In this document: in pieces, positions 16,295 to 23,446 of the stretch
Position numbering within the stretch: the first letter of the stretch is position 1
How the letters are laid out: each line of letters starts with the position of its first letter
DNA from: Persephonella sp.
GTDB taxonomy: Bacteria; Aquificota; Aquificia; Aquificales; Hydrogenothermaceae
Reading direction: 5' to 3'
Assembly: GCF_027023985.1 (NCBI RefSeq)
Contig: NZ_JALVTW010000018.1
Coordinates: forward strand, 1-35,750
Length of the DNA stretch: 35,750 bases
Position numbers and translations under genes: made by a program
The notes under the pieces: generated by a model
The model's input: the letters and a program-made list of their open reading frames with translations, nothing else
The model's database searches: none
What the model was told of the DNA's origin: nothing

Positions 16295-17908
16295 GTGCAG
16301 AAGTTCATATTTATTACCGGCGGTGTTTTATCCTCCCTTGGAAAAGGCGTTGCATCTGCAAGTATCGGTTCAATTCTTGAAAGTATGGGCTATAAAATTA
16401 CCTTTTTGAAACTTGACCCTTATCTGAATATAGACCCAGGGACAATGAACCCTTATCAGCATGGAGAGGTTTATGTTACTGAGGATGGAGCAGAAACAGA
16501 CCTTGATTTAGGGCATTATGAGAGATTTACCAATGTTGTTTTAACCAAATACAACAATACAACTTCTGGAAAGCTATATCACACACTTTTAGAAAAAGAA
16601 AGAAGAGGTGCTTATCTTGGTGCTACTGTTCAGGTTATTCCCCATTTCACTAATGAAATTATCAGAAGTATAGAAAAAGCAGCAGCAAAATCGGAAATAG
16701 CACTGGTAGAAATCGGCGGAACAGTAGGAGATATAGAAAGTTTGCCATTTTTAGAGGCTATCAGACAGATGGGTCTTGAGCTTGGAAGGGAAAATGCTCT
16801 GTTTATTCATCTTACATACGTTCCATATATAAAAGCTGCAGGAGAGTTGAAAACAAAACCTTCCCAGCATTCAGTAAAGGAACTTAGAGCAATAGGTATC
16901 CAGCCTGATATTCTGATATGCCGTGCAGACAGACCGCTACCTAAGGCAATTAAAAGAAAACTTGCACTATTTACAAATGTTGATGAAGAGGCGGTTATAT
17001 CCGCACCTGATGTAGATATTATTTATAAATTACCCCTTTATTTCCACAGAGAAAAAATTGACCAGATTATTGCCAGACAGCTGAACCTTGAATATAAAGA
17101 ACCTGACCTAAAACACTGGCAAAAAATTGTTAATACCCTTTCAAAACTAACTGAAGAAGTTGATATTGCCGTTGTCGGAAAATATGTTGAACTTAAAGAT
17201 GCTTACAAAAGTATCATAGAAGCCTTTACCCATGCTCAAATTCCAAACAATGTAAAAGTAAATCTCCACTGGATAAATGCAGATGAATTGACAGAAGAAA
17301 ATATTGAGGAAAAATTAAAAGATGTAGATGGTATTCTGGTTCCCGGTGGATTTGGAGAAAGAGGTGTTGAAGGAAAGATACTAACGGCAAAATACGCAAG
17401 GGAAAATAAAATCCCATACTTTGGAATATGTCTTGGTATGCAGGTTGCAGTTATTGAATTTGCCAGAAATGTGGCAGGACTAAAAGAGGCTAACTCAACA
17501 GAGTTTGACCAGAACACCCCCTATCCTGTAATAGACCTTATGCCTGAACAGAGAGGGGTTGATAAAAAAGGTGGAACAATGAGACTTGGTGCTTATAAAT
17601 GCACACTGGTAGAAGGGACAAAGGCTTACTCAATATACGGAGAAAAAGAAATCTATGAAAGACACAGACATAGATATGAGGTAAATCCGGAATTTAGACC
17701 TATATTAGAGGAAAACGGGCTTGTGGTTTCAGGGGTTTATAAAGCAAAAAATCTGGTTGAAATTATTGAACTTCCTGAAGACAAGCATCCATGGTTTGTT
17801 GCTTGCCAATTTCACCCTGAATTTAAGAGCAAACCGTTCAAGCCACATCCATTATTTGTGGCATTTGTTAAGGCTTCTTATGAAAAGAAAAAAGGTAAAC
17901 AAAAATGA
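16295..17908 (+). CDS. pyrG: CTP synthase (glutamine-hydrolysing)
   Basis: A 537-residue enzyme that aminates UTP to CTP using glutamine and ATP. With the GTG start the protein begins [20 protein letters not shown], the canonical synthetase-domain opening with its P-loop. [33 protein letters not shown] and [12 protein letters not shown] follow. The C-terminal class I glutamine amidotransferase domain has [10 protein letters not shown], the nucleophile Cys379 in GICLGMQ (the same number as in E. coli PyrG), and the catalytic His-x-Glu in CQFHPEF. Its last bases overlap the next gene in an ATGA, so it is coupled to the acyl-CoA synthetase gene. Confidence 0.96.
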   Translation: MQKFIFITGGVLSSLGKGVASASIGSILESMGYKITFLKLDPYLNIDPGTMNPYQHGEVYVTEDGAETDLDLGHYERFTNVVLTKYNNTTSGKLYHTLLEKERRGAYLGATVQVIPHFTNEIIRSIEKAAAKSEIALVEIGGTVGDIESLPFLEAIRQMGLELGRENALFIHLTYVPYIKAAGELKTKPSQHSVKELRAIGIQPDILICRADRPLPKAIKRKLALFTNVDEEAVISAPDVDIIYKLPLYFHREKIDQIIARQLNLEYKEPDLKHWQKIVNTLSKLTEEVDIAVVGKYVELKDAYKSIIEAFTHAQIPNNVKVNLHWINADELTEENIEEKLKDVDGILVPGGFGERGVEGKILTAKYARENKIPYFGICLGMQVAVIEFARNVAGLKEANSTEFDQNTPYPVIDLMPEQRGVDKKGGTMRLGAYKCTLVEGTKAYSIYGEKEIYERHRHRYEVNPEFRPILEENGLVVSGVYKAKNLVEIIELPEDKHPWFVACQFHPEFKSKPFKPHPLFVAFVKASYEKKKGKQK

Positions 17909-20031
17909 ATATCTTAGACAAGCTGTTTAACCCTAAATCAATAGCAATTATAGGAGCAACGGATAAAAAGGAAAAAGTAGGATATGCAATTTTCAGAAAT
18001 ATTATAGATGGTGGTTTTAAAGGAAAGGTATACCCTGTAAACAAACGACTTAAAGAGTTAGAAGGGTATACCGTTTATTCATCTGTGCTGGAAATTCCCG
18101 ACCAGATAGACCTTGCAATAATTGCTATTCCTATTGTTTATATCCCAGAAGTTTTTGACCAGCTTGGAAAGAAAGGAGTTAAAACAGCAGTTGTGATATC
18201 AGCAGGTGGAAAGGAAGCCGGTGAAGAGGGTAGGAAAATAGAAGAAACCTTGAAGGAAAAAGCAAAACAGTATGGAATAAGATTTCTAGGTCCTAACTGT
18301 CTTGGATTTGCAAATACACTAATTGACCTGAATGCTAACTTTGGACTGGATAAACCACTTAAAGGAAAAACTGCTTTTATTTCCCAAAGTGGTGCCTTAT
18401 TTACAGCTATTATGGACTGGGCACTTCAAGAGAAAATAGGATTTTCTTACGCGGTTAGCATAGGAAATATGGCTGATATAGATTTTGGAGACCTTATTGA
18501 GTATTTAGGAGAAAAGGAAGAAGTAGAAACGATCCTTATATATATGGAAAGTCTCACAAGACCTGAAAAGTTTGTTAAGGCTTGCCGCAATATCACACTT
18601 AAAAAACCTGTAATAATCGCAAAAGCAGGAAAATCAGAAGCAGGACAGAAAGCAGCCGTATCCCATACAGGAGCAATAGCAGGAAAAGACTTTTTATACT
18701 CGGCTTTATTCAAAAGGGTAGGAGCCCTAAGGGTTGAAAATGTTCTACAGCTGTTTGATATGACAGAGGCCTTATCCAAAGAACCTATTCCTGAGGGAAA
18801 CAGCTTTGCTGTTGTTACAAACGCAGGTGGACCCGGGGTTATGGCTGCAGATGAGTTTGATAAATGGCATACTCCACCTGCCAAACTATCTGAAGAAACA
18901 ATGGAAAAGCTTAATCAGATACTTCCACCGGTATGGAGTCATAACAACCCTGTAGATATAATCGGAGATGCTCCACCTGAAAGATATAGAGAAACATTAA
19001 AAATTCTGTTTGATGCTCCTGAAATAGACGGAATAATCTGTATCCTTACCCCCCAATTTATGACTAAACCACTGGAAAGCGCACAGGCTTTTTACGAGAT
19101 ATCCAAAGACCAGAAAAAACCTTTTTATTCTGTTCTACTGGGAGGAGAAAAACTAGAGCAGGCCAAACAATTTTTGGAAGAACATGATATTCCGGTTTTT
19201 GAAACACCTGAAGAAGCTGTTGATAGCATGTTTATGGCTTGGGAATATAGATACAACACAAAACTTTTATCAAAAGATAACATATCCCTAAGGGTAGATA
19301 GGAAAATTGAGGTTGAAAAATTTATAGTATCTAAAATAGAAAACAATCAGCTTTTGTTAACAGAATTAGATGTTAAAAAAATTCTGAAAGCTTACGGTAT
19401 ACCTGTAAATCCTACGTTCAATGCTAAAACAAAAGAGGATGCAATAAAAATAGCACAGGAAATAGGCTTTCCTGTGGTCATGAAAATAAATTCACCGGAT
19501 ATACTTCATAAATCAGATGCCGGCTGTGTAATTCTTGATATTAAGGATATATCTCAGGCTGAAAAGGCATACGAAACTATTATCCAGAATGCTATTGCTT
19601 ACAAAAAAGATGCAAGAATAGAGGGTGTTATTGTAGAAAAACAGGTTAAAGGAGATTTTGAGCTGGTTATAGGAAGCAGCTATGACAGATTGTTTAAACA
19701 ATATATTATGTTTGGAATGGGTGGAACATTTGTTGAATTTTTTAAAGATGTATCATTTGATTTTATTCCCCTATCAGAAACAGTTGCAAAGGAAATTATT
19801 TCTTCAACCAAGATTTATAAACTTTTAAAAGAGGGTTTCAGAGATAAAAAACCGGTGGAAATCAGAAACCTTGTAAATATATTAATGAATGTATCTAATT
19901 TATTACAAAGTTTTCCGGAAATTGAAGAACTGGATATAAATCCACTGATTGTAAAAGAAAATCAGGTATGGGCTGTAGATGGAAGGATAAAACTCCAATC
20001 AGAAATTAGAAAAAATTCAATCCTTGTTTAA
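17905..20031 (+). CDS. ADP-forming acyl-CoA synthetase (acetate-CoA ligase, alpha-beta fusion)
   Basis: A 708-residue cytosolic NDP-forming acyl-CoA synthetase. The N-terminal CoA-binding domain starts [20 protein letters not shown]. The succinyl-CoA-synthetase-like ligase domain includes [24 protein letters not shown] and the phosphohistidine His254 in [12 protein letters not shown]. The C-terminal ATP-grasp half (from about 480) has [48 protein letters not shown] and [11 protein letters not shown]. It converts acyl-CoA, ADP and phosphate to acid, CoA and ATP, or the reverse. The alpha and beta parts, separate subunits in some archaea, are fused here. Related Pat-type protein acetyltransferases share the first domains, but no GNAT domain is present. 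Substrate is not readable from sequence. Confidence 0.88.
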   Translation: MNILDKLFNPKSIAIIGATDKKEKVGYAIFRNIIDGGFKGKVYPVNKRLKELEGYTVYSSVLEIPDQIDLAIIAIPIVYIPEVFDQLGKKGVKTAVVISAGGKEAGEEGRKIEETLKEKAKQYGIRFLGPNCLGFANTLIDLNANFGLDKPLKGKTAFISQSGALFTAIMDWALQEKIGFSYAVSIGNMADIDFGDLIEYLGEKEEVETILIYMESLTRPEKFVKACRNITLKKPVIIAKAGKSEAGQKAAVSHTGAIAGKDFLYSALFKRVGALRVENVLQLFDMTEALSKEPIPEGNSFAVVTNAGGPGVMAADEFDKWHTPPAKLSEETMEKLNQILPPVWSHNNPVDIIGDAPPERYRETLKILFDAPEIDGIICILTPQFMTKPLESAQAFYEISKDQKKPFYSVLLGGEKLEQAKQFLEEHDIPVFETPEEAVDSMFMAWEYRYNTKLLSKDNISLRVDRKIEVEKFIVSKIENNQLLLTELDVKKILKAYGIPVNPTFNAKTKEDAIKIAQEIGFPVVMKINSPDILHKSDAGCVILDIKDISQAEKAYETIIQNAIAYKKDARIEGVIVEKQVKGDFELVIGSSYDRLFKQYIMFGMGGTFVEFFKDVSFDFIPLSETVAKEIISSTKIYKLLKEGFRDKKPVEIRNLVNILMNVSNLLQSFPEIEELDINPLIVKENQVWAVDGRIKLQSEIRKNSILV

Positions 20032-20037
20032 GGAGGT
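20031..20037 (+). promoter_or_regulatory. Ribosome binding site that sets the hslU start
   Basis: AGGAGGT overlaps the last base of the acd stop codon and lies four bases before GTG at 20042. A TTG at 20024 in the same frame lies upstream of the site, so it is unlikely to be the start. Confidence 0.85.
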
Positions 20038-20041
20038 GGCA

Positions 20042-21388
20042 GTGATAAAAGAAGAATTAACCCCAAAACAGATAGTTCAGGAACTTGATAAATATATCGT
20101 TGGTCAAAAAGAAGCCAAAAAAGCAGTGGCAATTGCCCTGAGAAATAGATGGAGAAGACAACAACTACCGGAAGAATTAAGGGATGAAGTAATCCCTAAA
20201 AATATTCTTATGATAGGACCAACAGGTGTAGGTAAAACCGAAATAGCCAGAAGACTGGCAAACCTCGTTGGTGCACCTTTTATAAAGGTCGAAGCAACAA
20301 AATTTACAGAAGTTGGTTATGTAGGAAGAGACGTAGAAAGTATTATAAGAGAGCTTGCAGAAGCTTCCTTTAAAATGGTTAAAGCAGAAAAAATGGAAGA
20401 GGTTCAGGAAAAAGCCAGAAAGTTAGCAGAAGAAAAAGTTCTTGACTACCTTGTCCCAAGAAGAGTGAGAACTTTTGGCAGCCTTGGCGGAGAAGTTGAG
20501 GAAGAAAGTTCACCTGCCAGAGAAAAGTTCAGGGAAATGTTACAAAAAGGAGAGTTAGACGACAGAGTAATTGAGATAGATGTTGAAGAAAAACCTGTTT
20601 CGGTAATAGGCGGTGTGATTGCTCCAGGAATGGAAGATATTGAAAATCAACTGAGGGATTTATTCTCAAATCTAACTCCATCAAAAAGGAAAAAAAGGAA
20701 AGTAACAGTCAAAGAAGCCCTTAAAATTCTTCAACAACAGGAAGCTGAAAAACTTATAGATATGGATGAGGTTGCATCCGAAGCAGTTTACAGGGCTGAG
20801 AACTTCGGAATAGTGTTTATTGATGAGATAGACAAAGTGGCAGGTAAATCTGTAGGTTCATCTCCGGATGTATCAAGGGAAGGTGTTCAAAGGGATTTAC
20901 TGCCCATTGTTGAAGGAACAACAGTATCAACAAAATACGGTCCAATAAAAACAGACCATATCTTATTTATAGCAGCAGGGGCATTTCATTTATCAAAACC
21001 ATCGGACCTTATACCTGAACTACAGGGAAGATTTCCAATCAGAGTTGAACTACAACCATTGACAAAAGAGGATTTTGTCAAAATATTAACACAGCCTAAA
21101 AATGCGCTTATAAAACAGTATAAAGCCCTAATGGAAACTGAAGGAGTTCATCTGGAATTTACAGACGACGCTATTGAGGCTATTGCCGAGATAGCAGAGG
21201 AGGTAAACGAAAAGACAGAAAATATCGGTGCAAGAAGACTCCATACAATACTTGAAAGAATTATGGAGGATTACTCATTTGAAGCACCTGACCTTAAAGG
21301 ACAGCATATAATAATTGATGAAAAGATAGTTAAACAAAAACTTGAAAATGTAGTCCAAAGCGAAGACCTTACAAGGTATATACTTTAG
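20042..21388 (+). CDS. hslU: ATP-dependent protease ATPase subunit HslU
   Basis: A 448-residue AAA+ unfoldase that feeds substrates to the HslV peptidase. The GTG start gives [20 protein letters not shown], matching the family opening. The P-loop is GPTGVGKT (59-66), followed by [19 protein letters not shown] with the pore-loop GYVG. The intermediate domain (about 105-230) precedes the Walker B (IVFIDEIDK). The sensor-2 arginines lie in [17 protein letters not shown]. The C-terminus EDLTRYIL is the tail that docks into HslV. Length is close to the E. coli protein. No hslV gene is present in this window, which differs from the usual hslVU pair. Confidence 0.96.
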   Translation: MIKEELTPKQIVQELDKYIVGQKEAKKAVAIALRNRWRRQQLPEELRDEVIPKNILMIGPTGVGKTEIARRLANLVGAPFIKVEATKFTEVGYVGRDVESIIRELAEASFKMVKAEKMEEVQEKARKLAEEKVLDYLVPRRVRTFGSLGGEVEEESSPAREKFREMLQKGELDDRVIEIDVEEKPVSVIGGVIAPGMEDIENQLRDLFSNLTPSKRKKRKVTVKEALKILQQQEAEKLIDMDEVASEAVYRAENFGIVFIDEIDKVAGKSVGSSPDVSREGVQRDLLPIVEGTTVSTKYGPIKTDHILFIAAGAFHLSKPSDLIPELQGRFPIRVELQPLTKEDFVKILTQPKNALIKQYKALMETEGVHLEFTDDAIEAIAEIAEEVNEKTENIGARRLHTILERIMEDYSFEAPDLKGQHIIIDEKIVKQKLENVVQSEDLTRYIL

Positions 21389-21400
21389 GAGGTGATAGAT

Positions 21401-21673
21401 ATGGCTGAGAAAAAAACAAAACAGGAAGAAAAAAAACAGCCACAAGAAGAAGAGGTAAATCTTGATGTAATTAAACAAGACCTTGAAAGATTAAAGCAGG
21501 ATTTAGAAAGACTGAAACTAAAAACCATTGAAAGAACACCAGGAGAAATGATAAAAAAGGAAACGGTGATTAAAGTTTTAGATGAAACAGAAAATATTGT
21601 AAAGAAAACATTTGCCGTTATTGAGGGTGCAATAATTGGTGCTATTGAAGGTGCAAAGAAAAATCTAAAATAA
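21401..21673 (+). CDS. Small charged coiled-coil protein of unknown function
   Basis: A 90-residue protein. The first ~20 residues are Lys/Glu/Gln-rich. Residues about 22-45 form a strong heptad coil with the near-repeat QDLERLK twice. The last ~30 residues form an amphipathic or hydrophobic stretch (KTFAVIEGAIIGAIEGAKKN) that could associate with a membrane. A full-strength ribosome site (AGGAGGTGAT, 21387-21396) overlaps the hslU stop and selects the ATG at 21401; a GTG at 21392 lies inside that site. I do not recognise the family. The tail resembles glycine-containing membrane-active helices, but this is only a visual likeness. Confidence 0.75.
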   Translation: MAEKKTKQEEKKQPQEEEVNLDVIKQDLERLKQDLERLKLKTIERTPGEMIKKETVIKVLDETENIVKKTFAVIEGAIIGAIEGAKKNLK

Positions 21674-21685
21674 GAGGTGGAAGAA

Positions 21686-21988
21686 ATGGAAGAACAACTC
21701 AACGAAGCCCCTATTCCTTTCTCTGAGTTGCTTAAAGAGATTGATGTAAAGGATAAAGCAACTGCTTATGTGCTTATTGAAGCAAATCCTCCGGATATCC
21801 CTTATATAATGGAGGAACTTGCCAAAATAGAAAATGTAAGGTCTGCAGATGTCGTAACAGGTATATATGACATAATCATATTTTTGGAAGGTGAAGACCA
21901 GAACGAAATAGGAAAGGTTGTTATTAGAGATATCCACTCTATAAAAGGAGTAAAAAAGGCAACCACCTGCATGGTGGTTAAGATTTAA
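21686..21988 (+). CDS. Stand-alone Lrp/AsnC-type RAM domain protein
   Basis: A 100-residue protein. After a ~24-residue leader, the remainder is a complete RAM (AsnC ligand-binding) domain: TAYVLIEANPPDIPYIMEEL, then NVRSADVVTGIYDIIIFLEG, and IRDIHSIKGVKKATTCMVVK at the end. The V-T-G-x-Y-D-I motif and the I-x-x-I-x-G-V-x-x-T ending are typical. There is no DNA-binding helix-turn-helix, so it is not a classical Lrp regulator. Such SMARC-type proteins bind amino acids or other small effectors. AGAGGTGG precedes the ATG at 21686. Its stop overlaps the stop of the convergent lipoprotein gene by four bases. Confidence 0.85.
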   Translation: MEEQLNEAPIPFSELLKEIDVKDKATAYVLIEANPPDIPYIMEELAKIENVRSADVVTGIYDIIIFLEGEDQNEIGKVVIRDIHSIKGVKKATTCMVVKI

Positions 21989-22437
21989 AATCTTCTATGT
22001 CCTGCAGGTACCCAGTCATCTCTAAATGGCGGGGGTACTTTCTTTAATTTTCTTTTACATACCTTCTTTGTTTTTACTTTTATAAGCTTATTTCCCTTGA
22101 AATACTTCAATCTGACAATTCTACATTTTCCATGCCAGCCATCTGGCACGGCAATTATTCTTACGTGTTCTTTACATTTATAACATCTATACTCTATAGG
22201 TCTATCATATTCTACACATTCATCAGCAGCTCTGGAAGATATTTCTGCTATTGTTCCTGTAAGTACAGCACCCACAACACCACCTATAAAAGCACCTCTC
22301 CATGGGTTTTCCTCGTCTAATATTGCACCTACAGCCGAACCTGCAGCACCTCCGATAACAGCACTTTCATAGGAACGTTTATAACAGGATATAAAAATAA
22401 CTGCTGCAGATAATAAAAGGACTAAAAATCTACCCAT
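21985..22437 (-). CDS. Putative glycine-zipper lipoprotein
   Basis: A 150-residue protein starting MGRFLVLLLSAAVIFISCYK, a lipoprotein signal with lipobox FISC and Cys18 as the likely lipid-modified residue. A glycine-zipper segment follows (AVIGGAAGSAVGAILDEENP, then GAFIGGVVGAVLTGTIAEIS), a pattern of outer-membrane lipoproteins of the 17-kDa/SlyB type. The C-terminal part is basic with several cysteines (YRCYKCKEHVRI, GKCRIVRLK, KKVCKRKLKK), which could form disulfides or bind metal. The ATG at 22437 is chosen because AAGGAGG lies just upstream and a longer frame would place the signal peptide internally. It is the last gene of the smpB unit. Function unknown. Confidence 0.75.
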   Translation of the reverse strand: MGRFLVLLLSAAVIFISCYKRSYESAVIGGAAGSAVGAILDEENPWRGAFIGGVVGAVLTGTIAEISSRAADECVEYDRPIEYRCYKCKEHVRIIAVPDGWHGKCRIVRLKYFKGNKLIKVKTKKVCKRKLKKVPPPFRDDWVPAGHRRF

Positions 22438-22438
22438 A

Positions 22439-22681
22439 TTACTGACCTCCTTGAACCTGCCTGATTCTTCTGGCAAGTTCTCTGATGGCTTCCATCTGGG
22501 ACATTCCTTGTTCCATCAGTTCCCTGACTGTCTGGGCTTTTGCAAGGGTATTAACAACCTCTTCCACATCTCCGGTTATTTCACATTCATTTTTTCCTTC
22601 TTGAATAGTTTGTAAAATACAGTTTTCCAGCTGTTCAGGTGTAAACTTACTGGCAAGCTCTTTAATTTCTCTTATATTCAT
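22439..22681 (-). CDS. Small helical protein, paralogue B of a tandem pair
   Basis: An 80-residue, apparently all-helical cytosolic protein opening MNIREIKELASKFTPEQLEN. It is a clear paralogue of the gene just upstream: both have KFTPEQLE, NTLAKAxTVRELMEQGM and EAIRELARRIRxVQG at matching positions. This copy has two fewer residues in the middle (EGKNECEITGDV). Two cysteines are present (about 21 and 32), aligned with those of the paralogue. I recall DUF6952-type small proteins with this look, but cannot confirm. Its start overlaps the upstream stop in ATGA, and its stop lies one base from the lipoprotein ATG. Confidence 0.75.
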   Translation of the reverse strand: MNIREIKELASKFTPEQLENCILQTIQEGKNECEITGDVEEVVNTLAKAQTVRELMEQGMSQMEAIRELARRIRQVQGGQ

Positions 22682-22932
22682 TTTTCTACTCCCTGAACTC
22701 TTCTAATTCTTCTGGCAAGCTCTCTGATAGCCTCAACCTCTGTCATTCCTTGTTCCATCAACTCTCTAACAGTTTCAGCTTTTGCAAGTGTATTCAGAAT
22801 TTCCATTACATTCCCTGAGAGTTCACATCCTTCCAAAGTTGGATGTCCTATCTTAAGGGTCTGGTCTATACACATCTCCAGTTGTTCAGGGGTAAACTTC
22901 TTTGCAAGCTCTTTTATTTCTTTGATATTCAT
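22678..22932 (-). CDS. Small helical protein, paralogue A of a tandem pair
   Basis: An 84-residue paralogue of the following gene, opening MNIKEIKELAKKFTPEQLEM. It keeps the shared core NTLAKAETVRELMEQGM and AIRELARRIRRVQG. A somewhat longer middle (HPTLEGCELSGNV) separates the N-terminal helix pair from the C-terminal helices. The start overlaps the smpB stop in an ATGA, so it is translated right after smpB. No known catalytic or nucleic-acid-binding motif is evident, although the arginine-rich C-terminal helix could contact RNA or protein. Function unknown. Confidence 0.75.
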   Translation of the reverse strand: MNIKEIKELAKKFTPEQLEMCIDQTLKIGHPTLEGCELSGNVMEILNTLAKAETVRELMEQGMTEVEAIRELARRIRRVQGVEK

Positions 22933-23387
22933 AGCTTAATCCTGCCTTTATATTTTTTGGCAAGTTCTCTTCTTGTTTCTCTTTCTTTTATAGCCTGGCG
23001 TTTCTCATATTTTGCTTTACCTCTTGCAAGGGCTATTTCCAGCTTTGCCTTACCATTTTTAAAATACAGTTTAAGTGGAATGATTGTCAGTCCTTTTTCC
23101 TGAACTTTTCCCATAAGTTTCAAAATTTCCCTTTTGTGCAGGAGAAGTTTTCTTTTTCTGTATGGGTCGTGCTGAAGACGTGCAGCAGGTTTATAAGGAG
23201 CTATATACATATTGTAAACATAAGCCTCCCCATCATCTATTCTGATAAATGAGTCCTTTAGATTAACTGCACCTTCCCTTATTGATTTGACTTCTGAGCC
23301 TTCTAGAACAAGACCGGCCTCATAGGTTTCCAGTATGTCATAGTTGTGATAAGCCGGTTTGTTTGTTGTCACTACTTTTATTCCCAT
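22929..23387 (-). CDS. smpB: SsrA-binding protein SmpB
   Basis: A 152-residue, full-length SmpB, the tmRNA partner in trans-translation that rescues stalled ribosomes. The family pattern is complete: NKPAYHNYDILETYEAGLVL, EGSEVKSIREGAVNLKDSFI, YNMYIAPYKPAA, DPYRKRKLLLHKREI and the basic C-terminal tail KYEKRQAIKERE. No tmRNA gene is visible nearby. It heads a four-gene minus-strand unit with two small paralogues and a lipoprotein. It diverges from the large peptidase-fusion gene with 59 bases between starts. Confidence 0.97.
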   Translation of the reverse strand: MGIKVVTTNKPAYHNYDILETYEAGLVLEGSEVKSIREGAVNLKDSFIRIDDGEAYVYNMYIAPYKPAARLQHDPYRKRKLLLHKREILKLMGKVQEKGLTIIPLKLYFKNGKAKLEIALARGKAKYEKRQAIKERETRRELAKKYKGRIKL

Positions 23388-23446
23388 TTTTTACCCTTTT
23401 CCAAGTTAGAATATTTATAAATTAAAGCACAAAAAAGGAAAAAGCT

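Larger units (their letters stand above)
22439..22932 (-). repeat. Tandem gene duplication (two ~245-base units)
   Basis: The two adjacent small genes are recognisably alike at the DNA level too. Both hold, on the plus strand, long matching stretches such as ATTCTTCTGGCAAG and CATTCCTTGTTCCATCA at corresponding places. This points to an in-place duplication that has since diverged mainly in the middle of each copy. Confidence 0.8.

Noticed and set aside
18447-18884. 145-codon minus-strand frame inside the acyl-CoA synthetase gene
   Set aside because: It is complementary to the phosphohistidine and ligase-domain coding region, with no ribosome site and no family resemblance.
20024-20041. TTG-initiated extension of hslU
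   Set aside because: The TTG is upstream of the strong AGGAGGT site and inside the end of the previous gene; the GTG at 20042 is correctly spaced.
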